Shown here: positions 15,189 through 22,844 of the stretch, in pieces
How the letters are laid out: the number at the start of each line of letters is the position of its first letter
Numbering within the stretch: the stretch's first letter is position 1
From: SVTX01 sp045132775
GTDB taxonomy: Bacteria; Bacillota; Clostridia; Oscillospirales; CAG-272
Reading direction: 5' to 3'
Assembly (NCBI GenBank): GCA_045132775.1
Contig: JBGUSX010000020.1
Location: forward strand, 1 to 34,421
Length of the DNA: 34,421 nucleotides
Notes under the pieces: generated by a model
The model's input: the letters and a program-made list of their open reading frames with translations, nothing else
The model's database searches: none
What the model was told of the DNA's origin: nothing
Translations under genes and position numbers: made by a program

Positions 15189-16565
15189 ATGAAACTCATC
15201 TTCGGCGTAAAAGACAAACCGAAATTCGGTCAGATGATCGTCTTCGCGTTCCAACAGCTCCTTGCTATTATGGCGGCGACAATCGCAGTTCCCGCGATAG
15301 TCGGTAACGGTATGACCGCTTCCGCGGCACTATTCGGTGCAGGTGCAGGTACCATCATCTATCAGCTCTTCACAAAGTTCCGCAGTCCCGTATTCCTTGG
15401 TTCGTCATTCGCATTTATCGGATCAATGAGCGCGGCATTCGCAGGCGCGGTATCAATGCAGGTCGGTTATCTCGGTCTTCTTATCGGTGCTCTCTGTGCA
15501 GGTCTTGTTTACGTTATCATCGCACTCGTTGTTAAGTTCGCAGGTGTTAAGTGGATAAACAAGCTTATGCCCCCCGTTGTTATCGGTCCTACGGTCGCTC
15601 TTATCGGTCTTTCCCTTGCGGGTGCTGCTATTAACGACGTATTCTCATACGGTCCTCACGACGGTAACGGATTTGTTATGAGCACAAGCCTTTGGGTTTC
15701 ATTCATTTGCGCTATAGTTACTCTCGCAGTCGTTATCATCTGCTCGGTCTACGGCAAGAAGATGGCAAAGCTTATTCCCTTTATTATCGGTATTCTTGCA
15801 GGATATGCAGTCGGCCTTGTATTCACTCTTATCGGAATCGCTACCGAAAATGCAGAGCTTATGGTTATTGATTTCGCTCCCTTCAAGGCACTCGTTGCCG
15901 ACGGTGTAAAGCTCAGCACTTTCTTTGCTGTTCCCGATTTTGCTTTCCTTACCGCTATTGAGGGTATCAAGGATTTCGATCTTTCTTATCTCGCGACCGT
16001 TGCGGTAGCATATACTCCCGTTGCATTCGTTGTGTTCGCAGAGCACATTGCCGATCACAAGAATCTTTCCTCCATTATTGAGTCCGATCTTCTTGAGGAT
16101 CCCGGACTTCACAACACCCTTCTCGGTGACGGTGTCGGCTCTGTTGTCGGTGCAATCTTCGGCGGTTGCCCCAACACCACGTACGGCGAGAGCGTTGGTT
16201 GCGTTGCTATTACAAGAAATGCATCTGTCGTTACCATCACAACGACGGCTATTATGACTATGCTCGTTGCCTTTGTTTCCCCCTTCGTTGCATTCCTTGA
16301 CTCTATCCCCGGGTGCGTAATGGGCGGTGTTTGCATCACGCTTTACGGCTTCATCGCGGTTTCGGGTCTTAAGATGATACAGAAGGTCGACCTGGAGCAG
16401 AATGCAAATCTCTTTACCGCATCGGTCATCCTTATCACAGGTATCGGTGGCATGGCTATGACTATCGGCAAGGTCACTCTTACGACCACAGCTTGCGCTC
16501 TTATCCTCGGTATTCTTACTAATCTTCTTGTCAACAAGGCGAGAAAGACGGACAAGCTTGACTGA
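15189..16565 (+). CDS. uraA: NCS2 family uracil/xanthine permease
   Basis: This 458-residue integral membrane protein imports a nucleobase, probably uracil or xanthine, by proton symport. It has the usual 12 or more hydrophobic segments, an N-terminal FAFQQLLAIMAATIAVPAIVG typical of UraA-like permeases (first half FAFQQLLAIMAA), and the NCS2 signature GGCPNTTYGESVGCVAITRNASV, seen as GGCPNTTYGE and VAITRNASV. The GGAGGAATCTT ribosome site fixes the ATG at 15189. It stands alone between a promoter and a strong terminator. Gene symbol is by resemblance; substrate choice between uracil and xanthine cannot be settled. Confidence 0.88.
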   Translation: MKLIFGVKDKPKFGQMIVFAFQQLLAIMAATIAVPAIVGNGMTASAALFGAGAGTIIYQLFTKFRSPVFLGSSFAFIGSMSAAFAGAVSMQVGYLGLLIGALCAGLVYVIIALVVKFAGVKWINKLMPPVVIGPTVALIGLSLAGAAINDVFSYGPHDGNGFVMSTSLWVSFICAIVTLAVVIICSVYGKKMAKLIPFIIGILAGYAVGLVFTLIGIATENAELMVIDFAPFKALVADGVKLSTFFAVPDFAFLTAIEGIKDFDLSYLATVAVAYTPVAFVVFAEHIADHKNLSSIIESDLLEDPGLHNTLLGDGVGSVVGAIFGGCPNTTYGESVGCVAITRNASVVTITTTAIMTMLVAFVSPFVAFLDSIPGCVMGGVCITLYGFIAVSGLKMIQKVDLEQNANLFTASVILITGIGGMAMTIGKVTLTTTACALILGILTNLLVNKARKTDKLD

Positions 16566-16585
16566 TTTCAAGTTGCATAAAAATT

Positions 16586-16620
16586 ACGGACGCGCCGCGG
16601 CGCGTCCGTTTTTTTGTTTT
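16586..16620 (+). terminator. Terminator of the permease gene
   Basis: A perfect 24-base palindrome of ACGGACGCGCCG and its complement (16586-16609) is followed by seven T. Confidence 0.88.
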
Positions 16621-16675
16621 ATAGCTTTCTTGATATTCAACGAATATGAAATGCTTTTCGTATCAAAAGCCTATC

Positions 16676-17039
16676 TTATGCCTTTGCAAACCAACGTCTC
16701 ATTACGTCCTCTGCGGGCTTGCCCTGAATGGTGAAGCCGCGGTCACCGCGAGGATCGCTTAAGTAGTGCGGTCTCTTCTGGGTCTCGTCCCACTTCCACC
16801 AGAGAAGTCCCATCCAACCGTCGAGCTCGGTGAAGGTACGGAACACTGCCTCCATATAGTTTGCCTGCTCCTCACCGTCGTAGGGGGTGTCCCACTGATA
16901 GTTGAAGGGCTGCATTACGCATCCGTGAGCCGAGCGAGTGCCTATCTCTGTAAAGAGGATGGGCTTGTTGCCGTAGGTCTCCATAATGCTCGCTATTTTG
17001 TCGCGGCGCGAGGAGAGATAAAAGCTCCTGCTTGGTCAT
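16676..17039 (-). pseudogene. Internally deleted glycoside hydrolase (GH113-like C-terminus)
   Basis: The last ~110 codons encode the C-terminal end of a TIM-barrel glycoside hydrolase: RRDKIASIMETYGNKP, the ILFTEIGTRS strand with a likely catalytic Glu, and LLWWKWDETQKRP. This pattern resembles GH113-like hydrolases, which usually have about 300 residues. A good ribosome site (GGAGG) and ATG occur at 17037-17039, but that ATG is in another frame. The hydrolase frame runs back without a start to a TGA overlapping this ATG. So the original start has been joined, out of frame, to the far end of the gene, removing roughly 200 codons. The ATG at METYG (16984) has no ribosome site. It is the third gene of the operon. 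Confidence 0.65.
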
Positions 17040-17076
17040 TGTTTTTTCCTCCTGAACCGTTCTTGTTTTTACTATA

Positions 17077-17829
17077 TTAAAGCATCTTGACTCTGGGCTT
17101 ATATTTTTCGAGATATGCCGCGTTCTTCTCGTCTCCGCCCGGTGTGTTCGCGCTCGACCACACGGGAGGTGTTATTCCCCTTTCGATGCACTGACGGACA
17201 GTCTCGATCTCAAGAAGATGTGCTATGTAGAAATCAACTACGTTCGATACGGGTCCTATGGGTGTTTCAAGTCCGGGAACGTTGACAACTGCGTCGCCTA
17301 CGGGGTTGAAGTCCTCGATGCATACGTCCGCGTAGTCAAAGAGGTTTGTTTTATTGGGGTGACGGATGAAGTGATCCTCGGGCATCTCCTTCTGCCAAGC
17401 CTCGCTCGATACCGCGATGATCTTAACGCCGTTCTTCTTTGCCTCCATTGCCGCGTCTATCGTTGCGGGGTTGATTCCGATATTGTGGAAGATGATAAGC
17501 ACGTCGTCTTTTTTGAGGTCGTAGTATTTGATGATCGATGCGCCGTAGTTCACCGTTCTTTCAAGCTCAAGGTATTTGAGAGCCTGGTTGAAGACCGAGA
17601 GTCCCGTTTCCATTAAGGGATTGATGCAGGAAAGTCCGCCTGCGCGGAAGAACATCTCTCCAACGGGGAGAGTCGTGTGACCGCCTCCGCCGTAGACGTT
17701 GATAAGTCTGTCCTGCTCGATAGCGTCAGCCATAAGCGACGCCGCCGCCTTGATATTCTCTTCCTGCGTTGCGTTTACCTTTTCAAGATTCTCAATTATC
17801 GACTTATAGTAGCCAAAATCGTTCAACAT
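17077..17829 (-). CDS. SIS-domain sugar isomerase-like protein (UPF0309-type)
   Basis: This 250-residue protein has a SIS (phosphosugar-binding) fold: LINVYGGGGHTTLPVGEMFFRAGG is the first nucleotide-like loop region (VYGGGGHT), and DVLIIFHNIGINPATIDAAM plus VKIIAVSSEAW form the second binding strand. Such proteins isomerise or sense phosphosugars; members of this family, annotated as sugar isomerase domain proteins, commonly sit in sugar-catabolic operons. It starts three bases after the preceding hydrolase-like gene with GGAGG before the ATG. Its position between two glycoside hydrolase-like genes supports a role on a sugar released by them. The substrate is unknown. Confidence 0.8.
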   Translation of the reverse strand: MLNDFGYYKSIIENLEKVNATQEENIKAAASLMADAIEQDRLINVYGGGGHTTLPVGEMFFRAGGLSCINPLMETGLSVFNQALKYLELERTVNYGASIIKYYDLKKDDVLIIFHNIGINPATIDAAMEAKKNGVKIIAVSSEAWQKEMPEDHFIRHPNKTNLFDYADVCIEDFNPVGDAVVNVPGLETPIGPVSNVVDFYIAHLLEIETVRQCIERGITPPVWSSANTPGGDEKNAAYLEKYKPRVKML

Positions 17830-17832
17830 TTT

Positions 17833-18870
17833 TTAGTCCTCCTTTTTAAGTACACGTTTGTAGTTTCTGCCTATGTTATCCCAGAGCTCGAGAGCATCCT
17901 TTGCCGCAACCACGGTTCCAAAGCCGCCTCTGTAGGTCCAGGTCGCGAGGCGGTCGACTCCGAGCTCCTCGTACATATCGACTACCTTATCTATCTGTGC
18001 AAAGTCGTCGGGGCGCTTGTTATAGCCCATAAGCCATCTTTCCGACTGCTTACCGTACTTCTTTGCCATAGCGACTGTTCTCTCGGTTATCTCGCGGAAG
18101 AAGCTCTCGGGGAGCGACCAGTTGATAATGGTGGTTGAGAAAACGTCGAAATAGGGGCATGCGGCAACCATATCCCAGTTATCGTAGCCGCGGAGCTCTG
18201 TTACGTAGTAGCTGTTGAGCGTTGCGTGAACACAGCAGGTTATCTCGAGGTTCGGGTTATACTCCTTGAGCTGTCTTGATGTCTCTGAGAGTGTGTAGAG
18301 TGCTTCTCTCCATCTGAACTGCTTTACGTCGTCGTTCATGAATTTAGGCATCTCATAGCCGTAATATTCCTCAAACTTCTTCATACATTCGGGGCAACGG
18401 CAAGCCCAGTCGTCGCCTGCACCGCCCGTGATGGATGCGTATGACTTCGGATAAGCGTAATGGGGCTCGTCCCAGAAAAATCCGTCCACCTCTGTCTCGC
18501 GCGCCAGCTTCATACAGATGCGTGTGAAATAATCGCGGAAGGAATTTGTGTTGAAGCAAGCGGCATTCAGCACCTCGCCCGTATATGCCGACACCTGACG
18601 GTGATGGATATTGTTCTGCAAAAACAGGCTGACCTGCTCACCGCCGAAGTATTTTCCTATTCCCCACGTATCTGCAAGAACGCGGAGTCCGAGCTCATGC
18701 GCAGCCTTAACTATATTATTGATATTCGGGAACCAGAAGTCCATATCGAACTCTGTAATTGCAAGGATAACGGTATCGCATCCGTGCTCCTTCATCTCCT
18801 TGAAATCGGCTATTGCGTGCTCGACGTATCCGAGTCCGTAATAGCTTACCGCAGTATGCTTTATTGACAT
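17833..18870 (-). CDS. Glycoside hydrolase-like TIM-barrel protein
   Basis: This 345-residue cytoplasmic protein (no signal peptide) looks like a TIM-barrel glycosidase of the hypothetical glycosyl hydrolase (GHL) superfamily. Strand motifs are VILAITEFDMDFW, GLRVLADTWGIGKYFG, VDGFFWDEPHY (131-138, a plausible catalytic Asp/Glu pair), and LEITCCVHA. A cysteine cluster CRCPEC (157-162) is typical of GHL proteins and may bind metal. The ATG follows GGAGG. It is first in the operon divergent from the AraC regulator, with promoter and candidate operators in between. No experimentally defined family can be named. Confidence 0.7.
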   Translation of the reverse strand: MSIKHTAVSYYGLGYVEHAIADFKEMKEHGCDTVILAITEFDMDFWFPNINNIVKAAHELGLRVLADTWGIGKYFGGEQVSLFLQNNIHHRQVSAYTGEVLNAACFNTNSFRDYFTRICMKLARETEVDGFFWDEPHYAYPKSYASITGGAGDDWACRCPECMKKFEEYYGYEMPKFMNDDVKQFRWREALYTLSETSRQLKEYNPNLEITCCVHATLNSYYVTELRGYDNWDMVAACPYFDVFSTTIINWSLPESFFREITERTVAMAKKYGKQSERWLMGYNKRPDDFAQIDKVVDMYEELGVDRLATWTYRGGFGTVVAAKDALELWDNIGRNYKRVLKKED

Positions 18871-18900
18871 TATAAAAGCCTCCTTTTTTATTGTAATTTC

Positions 18901-18994
18901 ATTATATCAAGCGCACTCCTTTGTGTAAACCTATAAAACGAGCAAAAAGGTGGACTAAACGAGCCTTGACAAACTGCATAGGATATGTTAAAAT
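18901..18994. promoter_or_regulatory. Divergent promoters with two 21-bp-spaced AraC-type direct repeats
   Basis: Minus promoter for the hydrolase operon: -35 TTTACA (18924-18929), 17-base spacer, -10 TATAAT (18901-18906). Plus promoter for the AraC gene: -35 TTGACA (18966-18971), 17 bases, -10 TAAAAT (18989-18994). Between the two -35 boxes the string AAACGAGC occurs at 18936-18943 and 18957-18964, in the same orientation and 21 bp apart. AraC-family dimers commonly bind direct repeats spaced by two helical turns, so these are good operator candidates. Confidence 0.7.
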
Positions 18995-19034
18995 GAGTCT
19001 TGGCAAATAGATTGTTTTATGGGGGAGTCTGTTT

Positions 19035-19847
19035 ATGTTTTTCAAAGAAAATGCAATTTCAATTGAGCTTTTGGGCGTTTTTAAGATTAGTAGAAAAAAA
19101 TACGTCAACATAAAGTCACACGCGCGTAGCTACGACACTATCAGTATAAGACTCTCGGGCAGCGGTCAGTTCAAAACGCAAAAGGATAACTTTTCGGTCG
19201 CTCGCGGCAAGCTTCTTTATCTCCCGAAAAACGTTGAATATCAGCAAATGAGTGAGGACGAAACGCTCATTGCGATCCACTTCATAAATTACAGCTCTGA
19301 CACGCTTGGAAAAGCGGAGGTCATCGAGATAGATGACGTTGAATACGTCGAGGAACTCTTCAAACAGACGTACAACGTGTGGAAGGGTATGAACGTAGGT
19401 TATCAGTACAAATGCACCTCACTTTTCTATGAGCTTTTGTACTATCTCCGTTGCCGCGAGCACGAGGGCGCGATAAGTGCGATAACCGAGGAAAGCAAAA
19501 TAAAAAAGGCGCTCGACATTATACATTCGAGCTACCGCAAGGAGCAGATAGAGATATCCGAGCTTGCAGAGTCCTGCGCACTCTCAGAAGCATATTTCCG
19601 TAAGCTTTTCAAGAAGATACACGGCATCTCTCCGATACAGTACGTCATCGACTTGAAGCTTGATTTTGCCTCTCATCTTTTGCAGAGCGGACTCTACACC
19701 GTGGGTGAGGCGGCACAGAGATCGGGCTTTTCGGATCCAAAATATTTTTCGAGGATATTCAAGGCGCGTTTCTCTCTTTCACCAAAGGAATATCAACAGA
19801 GCTTTGAGAAAGCCGAGCTTCCCGATGCGACCGAAAAAAGAATTTGA
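19035..19847 (+). CDS. AraC family transcriptional regulator
   Basis: This 270-residue regulator has an N-terminal cupin-like sensor (SGSGQFKTQKDNFSVARGKLLYLPK region, about 25-90) and a C-terminal double helix-turn-helix (about 160-260). The latter shows ISELAESCALSEAYFRKLFK and, in the second motif, VGEAAQRSGFSDPKYFSRIFK and LSPKEYQ. It is transcribed divergently from the hydrolase-SIS operon, which it probably activates when a sugar binds. GGGGGA lies upstream of the ATG. No terminator is visible after it; the riboswitch promoter begins 18 bases past the stop. Confidence 0.88.
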   Translation: MFFKENAISIELLGVFKISRKKYVNIKSHARSYDTISIRLSGSGQFKTQKDNFSVARGKLLYLPKNVEYQQMSEDETLIAIHFINYSSDTLGKAEVIEIDDVEYVEELFKQTYNVWKGMNVGYQYKCTSLFYELLYYLRCREHEGAISAITEESKIKKALDIIHSSYRKEQIEISELAESCALSEAYFRKLFKKIHGISPIQYVIDLKLDFASHLLQSGLYTVGEAAQRSGFSDPKYFSRIFKARFSLSPKEYQQSFEKAELPDATEKRI

Positions 19848-19865
19848 TTTTATCCCGATAATCTC

Positions 19866-19894
19866 TTGACACGTGTCGGTTTTTGATGTAAAAT
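19866..19894 (+). promoter_or_regulatory. Promoter of the riboswitch-controlled operon
   Basis: Perfect -35 TTGACA (19866-19871), 17-base spacer, -10 TAAAAT (19889-19894). Confidence 0.75.
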
Positions 19895-19955
19895 GTATAA
19901 AACACAAAAGAATAACGCGACTCATTGCGCCTTTGCGCATTGTCGGGTGCACTGC

Positions 19956-20070
19956 TCTGACGGTGTATTCGGGGATAAGGAAATTGCGGTGAAAATCCGC
20001 GGCAACAGCCATTACCGTAACCGAGGAAGTTGATCTTACCTCCCAAGTCGGAATGCTTATCGGGTCGTGA
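19956..20070 (+). ncRNA. Cobalamin riboswitch
   Basis: The leader carries the conserved blocks of the cobalamin aptamer in order: GACGGTG near the 5' end, AAGGAA, GCGGTGAAAATCCGCGGC, then CAGCCATTACCGTAAC, and finally a B12 box, CCCAAGTCGGAATGCTTATC, comparable to CCAAGCCCGAAGACCTGCC of E. coli btuB. The 5' TGAC can pair with GTCG after the B12 box to close the aptamer. An upstream 5-bp hairpin around 19926 may be part of the leader. Exact boundaries are estimates. In this class, ligand binding lowers expression, here most likely by letting the terminator at 20135 form. Confidence 0.85.
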
Positions 20071-20134
20071 ACGTAAAAGTCTCTTGGGCAATCGGAGAGA
20101 GTGAAAAAGGATACGGCAGGGTATCCCTTCTTTC

Positions 20135-20165
20135 GCGCGCTCCGAGGAGGGCGCTTTTATTTTAT
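20135..20165 (+). terminator. Riboswitch expression-platform terminator
   Basis: A GC-rich hairpin (20135-20143 with 20146-20154, one mismatch) is followed by TTTTATTTTAT and sits before the first gene. A second small hairpin, GGATAC/GTATCC (20109-20126), precedes it and may belong to the antiterminated state. Confidence 0.7.
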
Positions 20166-20204
20166 CCTTTGCGTGTAAATACTTCATACATGAAAGGAAA
20201 AACT

Positions 20205-20618
20205 ATGAAAAAAACACTTTTATCCGCATCCGCCGTCATCCTGGCGGTAATTACACTCTTCTGCCTTGTCTCCTGCGAAAAAAAGGTCGATGCGACAGGA
20301 ATATGGGAAAATGCAACCTACCTCTCCGACACGACGGTCGGCAATGGCGAAAAGACCGTCACTGTCGAGATCGTTGCGGGGAATCAGTCTGTCACACTCA
20401 CCGTAAAGACCGATAAGGACGATCTCGGCGCGGCTCTTTACGAGCTTGGTATTATTAACGATCCCACCTTCTTTGACACCTGCAACGGAATGCTTGCGAG
20501 CTGGGAGAAGGATCAGGCATACTGGGGCTTCAAGCAGGACGGAAAAACACTTAACTACGGTGTAGGTGACGCAAAAATAAGCGGTGGGGAGAGCTTCTCG
20601 ATTGAATACACAAAATAA
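20205..20618 (+). CDS. DUF4430-like (transcobalamin C-terminal-like) lipoprotein
   Basis: This 137-residue lipoprotein has a signal peptide ending in lipobox LVSC (Cys24), followed by a single small domain. The domain reads like DUF4430, the beta-grasp domain resembling the C-terminal part of transcobalamin: a strand pair (VTVEIV, SVTLTVKT), a helix (DDLGAALYELGII), and the closing pattern AYWGFKQDGKTLNYGVG then GGESFSIEYTK. The assignment is by pattern, not by search. It is the first gene behind the cobalamin riboswitch and overlaps the ECF S-component start. I infer a surface corrinoid-binding or presenting protein. The start is fixed by GAAAGGA and the signal peptide. Confidence 0.7.
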   Translation: MKKTLLSASAVILAVITLFCLVSCEKKVDATGIWENATYLSDTTVGNGEKTVTVEIVAGNQSVTLTVKTDKDDLGAALYELGIINDPTFFDTCNGMLASWEKDQAYWGFKQDGKTLNYGVGDAKISGGESFSIEYTK

Positions 20619-21174
20619 AAACGAAAACCTGCAAAAGAGACCGCGCGACCCTTGGAAGAAGCGAATATTTGAGATAGTTCTCTTCGCAATGCTCGGAGCA
20701 TTGATGTTTTGCTCAAAAGTTATCATGGAGGTGCTCCCCAACATACACCTGCTCGGTATGTTTGTGATCGCTTTCACGCTGGTCTTTCGCGTCAAGGCTC
20801 TTATTCCTATCTATGTCAACGTTTTTCTGACGGGACTTTACGGTGGATTCAATCTCTGGTGGATGCCGTATCTCTATATTTGGACTATCCTTTGGGCGCT
20901 TGCAATGCTGATACCGAAAAAAACACCCAAGTGGCTCCTTTGCATCATCTGCCCCATTCTCTGCTCGCTTCACGGCTTTCTTTACGGAATACTCTACGCA
21001 CCTGCGCAAGCACTTTTTTTCGGCTTGAATTTTGAGGAAACGATTGTCTGGATAGTCTCGGGAGCGGTATTCGACGTGCTTCACGGAGTCGGTAATTTTA
21101 TAGCGGGATTACTTATCGTTCCGCTTGGCGCGCTTATGACAAAAATGCTGAAAAAAAGCGGGTTTTATTCTTAA
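20602..21174 (+). CDS. ECF transporter S component, probable corrinoid specificity
   Basis: This 190-residue membrane protein has about six hydrophobic segments and resembles energy-coupling-factor S components: an Arg/Lys-rich N-terminus, IVLFAMLGALMFCSKVIMEVLPN (start IVLFAMLGAL), LYGGFNLWWMPYLYIW, and VFDVLHGVGNFIAG near the end. S components bind the vitamin and need shared EcfA, EcfA' and EcfT proteins, which are not in this window. Cobalamin-riboswitch control points to cobalamin or a precursor such as cobinamide. The start is uncertain: TTG at 20602 has GGGGAG ten bases upstream and overlaps the lipoprotein by 17 bases; GTG at 20584 is the longer option. Confidence 0.75.
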   Translation: MNTQNKNENLQKRPRDPWKKRIFEIVLFAMLGALMFCSKVIMEVLPNIHLLGMFVIAFTLVFRVKALIPIYVNVFLTGLYGGFNLWWMPYLYIWTILWALAMLIPKKTPKWLLCIICPILCSLHGFLYGILYAPAQALFFGLNFEETIVWIVSGAVFDVLHGVGNFIAGLLIVPLGALMTKMLKKSGFYS

Positions 21175-21179
21175 ATCCG

Positions 21180-21208
21180 TTGACAAACAAGTGAAAATAT
21201 GTTATCAT
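21180..21208 (+). promoter_or_regulatory. Promoter of the esterase gene
   Basis: Perfect -35 TTGACA (21180-21185), 17-base spacer, -10 TATCAT (21203-21208), starting right after the ECF gene stop. Confidence 0.75.
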
Positions 21209-21212
21209 TTAT

Positions 21213-21240
21213 GCGGTACGGTTATCCGTGCCGCATTTTT
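21213..21240 (+). terminator. Hairpin with T-tract between ECF and esterase genes
   Basis: A 9-bp stem (21213-21221 with 21226-21234, one G-T pair) plus ATTTTT would end the riboswitch operon. The esterase promoter lies just upstream of it, so the same hairpin would form the extreme 5' end of the esterase mRNA. Confidence 0.7.
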
Positions 21241-21260
21241 GCGCATAATGAGAGGTTTTT

Positions 21261-22031
21261 ATGGAACAGAAATTCAGACTTTGGGAAAACTCCGATATTG
21301 AAATCAGCTACTATCATTCACTTCATAAATCCTGCGATGCAGCGGTAGTTATCTTCCCCGGCGGAGGATATGCCAATCACGCCGATTATGAAGGCGAGAG
21401 CTATGCCCAGCTCCTCAACACATTCGGAATGGATGCTTTCGTCATAAAATACCGCACCTCTCCCAACCGTTTTCCTCTCCCGCTTCTCGATGCGAGAAGA
21501 TCGGTTCGCTTTGTACGTGCAAAGGCGGGAGAATTCGGACTTTCAAAGGACAAGATACTCGTTATGGGTTCAAGCGCGGGGGGACATCTCGCGGCACTAA
21601 CCTCTACGTATCATGATAGTATCGATGGAGAAGAAATTGACGAAATTGACCAAGAGGATTTTCTCCCCAACGGTCAGATACTCTGTTACCCCGTAATTTC
21701 ATCCGACGAGGCAATTTCTCATCAAGGATCGTACAAAAACCTGCTTGGCGAGGAGAGATACGGCGAGAAAGACAAGTTCTCCCCCGAGCTTCTCGTCAGT
21801 GAAAAAACTCCTGCGGCATTTATCTGGCATACCGCGGCAGACCAGGCTGTCAATGTGATAAACTCATACAGATACGCAGAAGCACTCGCTAAAAATAAAA
21901 TACCGCACGAGATGCATATATTCCCATACGGAGCTCACGGCATGGGACTTGGCGAGCACCTTCCCTATATTTCCGAATGGACTCAACTTCTTCGTCGCTG
22001 GCTCGTTCTTAACGGTTTTTTTAACGGTTAA
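21261..22031 (+). CDS. Alpha/beta hydrolase, BD-FAE/acetyl-esterase type
   Basis: This 256-residue serine hydrolase has no signal peptide and is likely cytoplasmic. The oxyanion-hole stretch is FPGGGYANH, the nucleophile elbow GSSAGGH (Ser105), and the likely acid and base are Asp194 (TAADQAV) and His226 (GAHGMG). Similar proteins deacylate sugars, for example acetylated xylan oligosaccharides, or cleave other small esters. Length is normal. GAGAGG precedes the ATG by about five bases. The nearby glycoside hydrolase and SIS genes make a carbohydrate esterase role reasonable but unproven. Confidence 0.82.
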   Translation: MEQKFRLWENSDIEISYYHSLHKSCDAAVVIFPGGGYANHADYEGESYAQLLNTFGMDAFVIKYRTSPNRFPLPLLDARRSVRFVRAKAGEFGLSKDKILVMGSSAGGHLAALTSTYHDSIDGEEIDEIDQEDFLPNGQILCYPVISSDEAISHQGSYKNLLGEERYGEKDKFSPELLVSEKTPAAFIWHTAADQAVNVINSYRYAEALAKNKIPHEMHIFPYGAHGMGLGEHLPYISEWTQLLRRWLVLNGFFNG

Positions 22032-22043
22032 TAATCAGTAAAA

Positions 22044-22080
22044 CAAAAAAGTTGGCTTATAATTCAAGCCAACTTTTTTG
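22044..22080. terminator. Bidirectional terminator between esterase and stalk lipoprotein genes
   Basis: A perfect 15-bp stem (22044-22058 with 22066-22080) has A-rich and T-rich ends and serves the convergent genes on either side. Confidence 0.88.
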
Positions 22081-22084
22081 TTGT

Positions 22085-22801
22085 TTATTGAACATCCCAC
22101 TCGCCCTCGTTGTCGTCGTGAGCGGGAGGAATGACTGGATCGGGTACCTGTTCGGTAGGCTTCTCGGTGGGAGCCTGCGTCTGTTCCTGTGTAGGCGCTT
22201 GTGTTGGTTTCTCCGTAGGTTGTGTCGGCTGCTCTTCGCTTGGAGCAGAGGTGGGGCTTTCCGTAGGTTGTGTCGGCTGCTCTTCGCTTGGAGCAGAGGT
22301 GGGACTTTCCGTAGGTGCTACTGACGGAGACTCGGTCGGAGAGACTGACGGATGCTCGGTCGGCGCGGCAGTCGTTTTTTCCGTAGGTGCCTCTGTGCCC
22401 TTTTCGGTGAGAGCTACCGTTGTCTCACCTGTCGGGGCGGTCGTGGGCGCCTCGGTCGGATAGGTTGCCGTATCTTCCGTTGGAGCAGACGTCTGCTTCT
22501 CGGTAGATGCGGCGGTATCTTTCTCCGTCGGTGTGACCGTAGGCTCGTCCGATGGGACGGGCGCAGGCTCATCGGTCTGAGTATCCGTGGGGGCATTTGT
22601 CGGAGCAGAGGTAGGCTCTTCCGTTTCGTCAAGCGTAGGAACACTTGTCGGTGCCGCTGTCGGAGCATCCGTTGGATCCTCTGTCGGTGTTTGTGTAATT
22701 TCGTCTGTTTGCGTGGGCTCGGGATCCTTTGTCGTATCGCATCCCACAAAAACACTTAAGGTCAGGATCAGCGCAAGAAGGGTGATAATGCTTTTTTTCA
22801 T
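22085..22801 (-). CDS. Small lipoprotein made almost entirely of a Pro/Thr stalk
   Basis: This 238-residue lipoprotein has a signal peptide ending at lipobox VFVGC (Cys21), then about 195 residues of Pro/Thr/Ser/Glu repeats (APTEKPT, SAPSEEQPTQPT). It ends in a short acidic tail, HDDNEGEWDVQ. No folded domain is visible, so it is a stalk without a head. It resembles the stalk of the CotH protein at 7070, though less regular. The GGAGA ribosome site lies seven or eight bases before the ATG, and the gene has its own promoter and terminator, so it is likely expressed. It could be a spacer or glycosylated surface coat protein, or a remnant that lost its head domain. Confidence 0.75.
   Translation of the reverse strand: MKKSIITLLALILTLSVFVGCDTTKDPEPTQTDEITQTPTEDPTDAPTAAPTSVPTLDETEEPTSAPTNAPTDTQTDEPAPVPSDEPTVTPTEKDTAASTEKQTSAPTEDTATYPTEAPTTAPTGETTVALTEKGTEAPTEKTTAAPTEHPSVSPTESPSVAPTESPTSAPSEEQPTQPTESPTSAPSEEQPTQPTEKPTQAPTQEQTQAPTEKPTEQVPDPVIPPAHDDNEGEWDVQ
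22217..22312. repeat. 48-bp tandem duplication in the stalk gene
   Basis: Units 22217-22264 and 22265-22312 differ at one base and encode two copies of the SAPSEEQPTQPT-type segment; a slippage product. Confidence 0.85.
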
Positions 22802-22844
22802 AGTTCATCTCCTTTTTGAGTTTGCCGATATGTATTCTTAATTC

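Noticed and set aside
22131..22463. Gly/Val/Ser-rich frame on the plus strand
   Set aside because: It is the antisense of the stalk repeats of the lipoprotein and lacks a convincing start.
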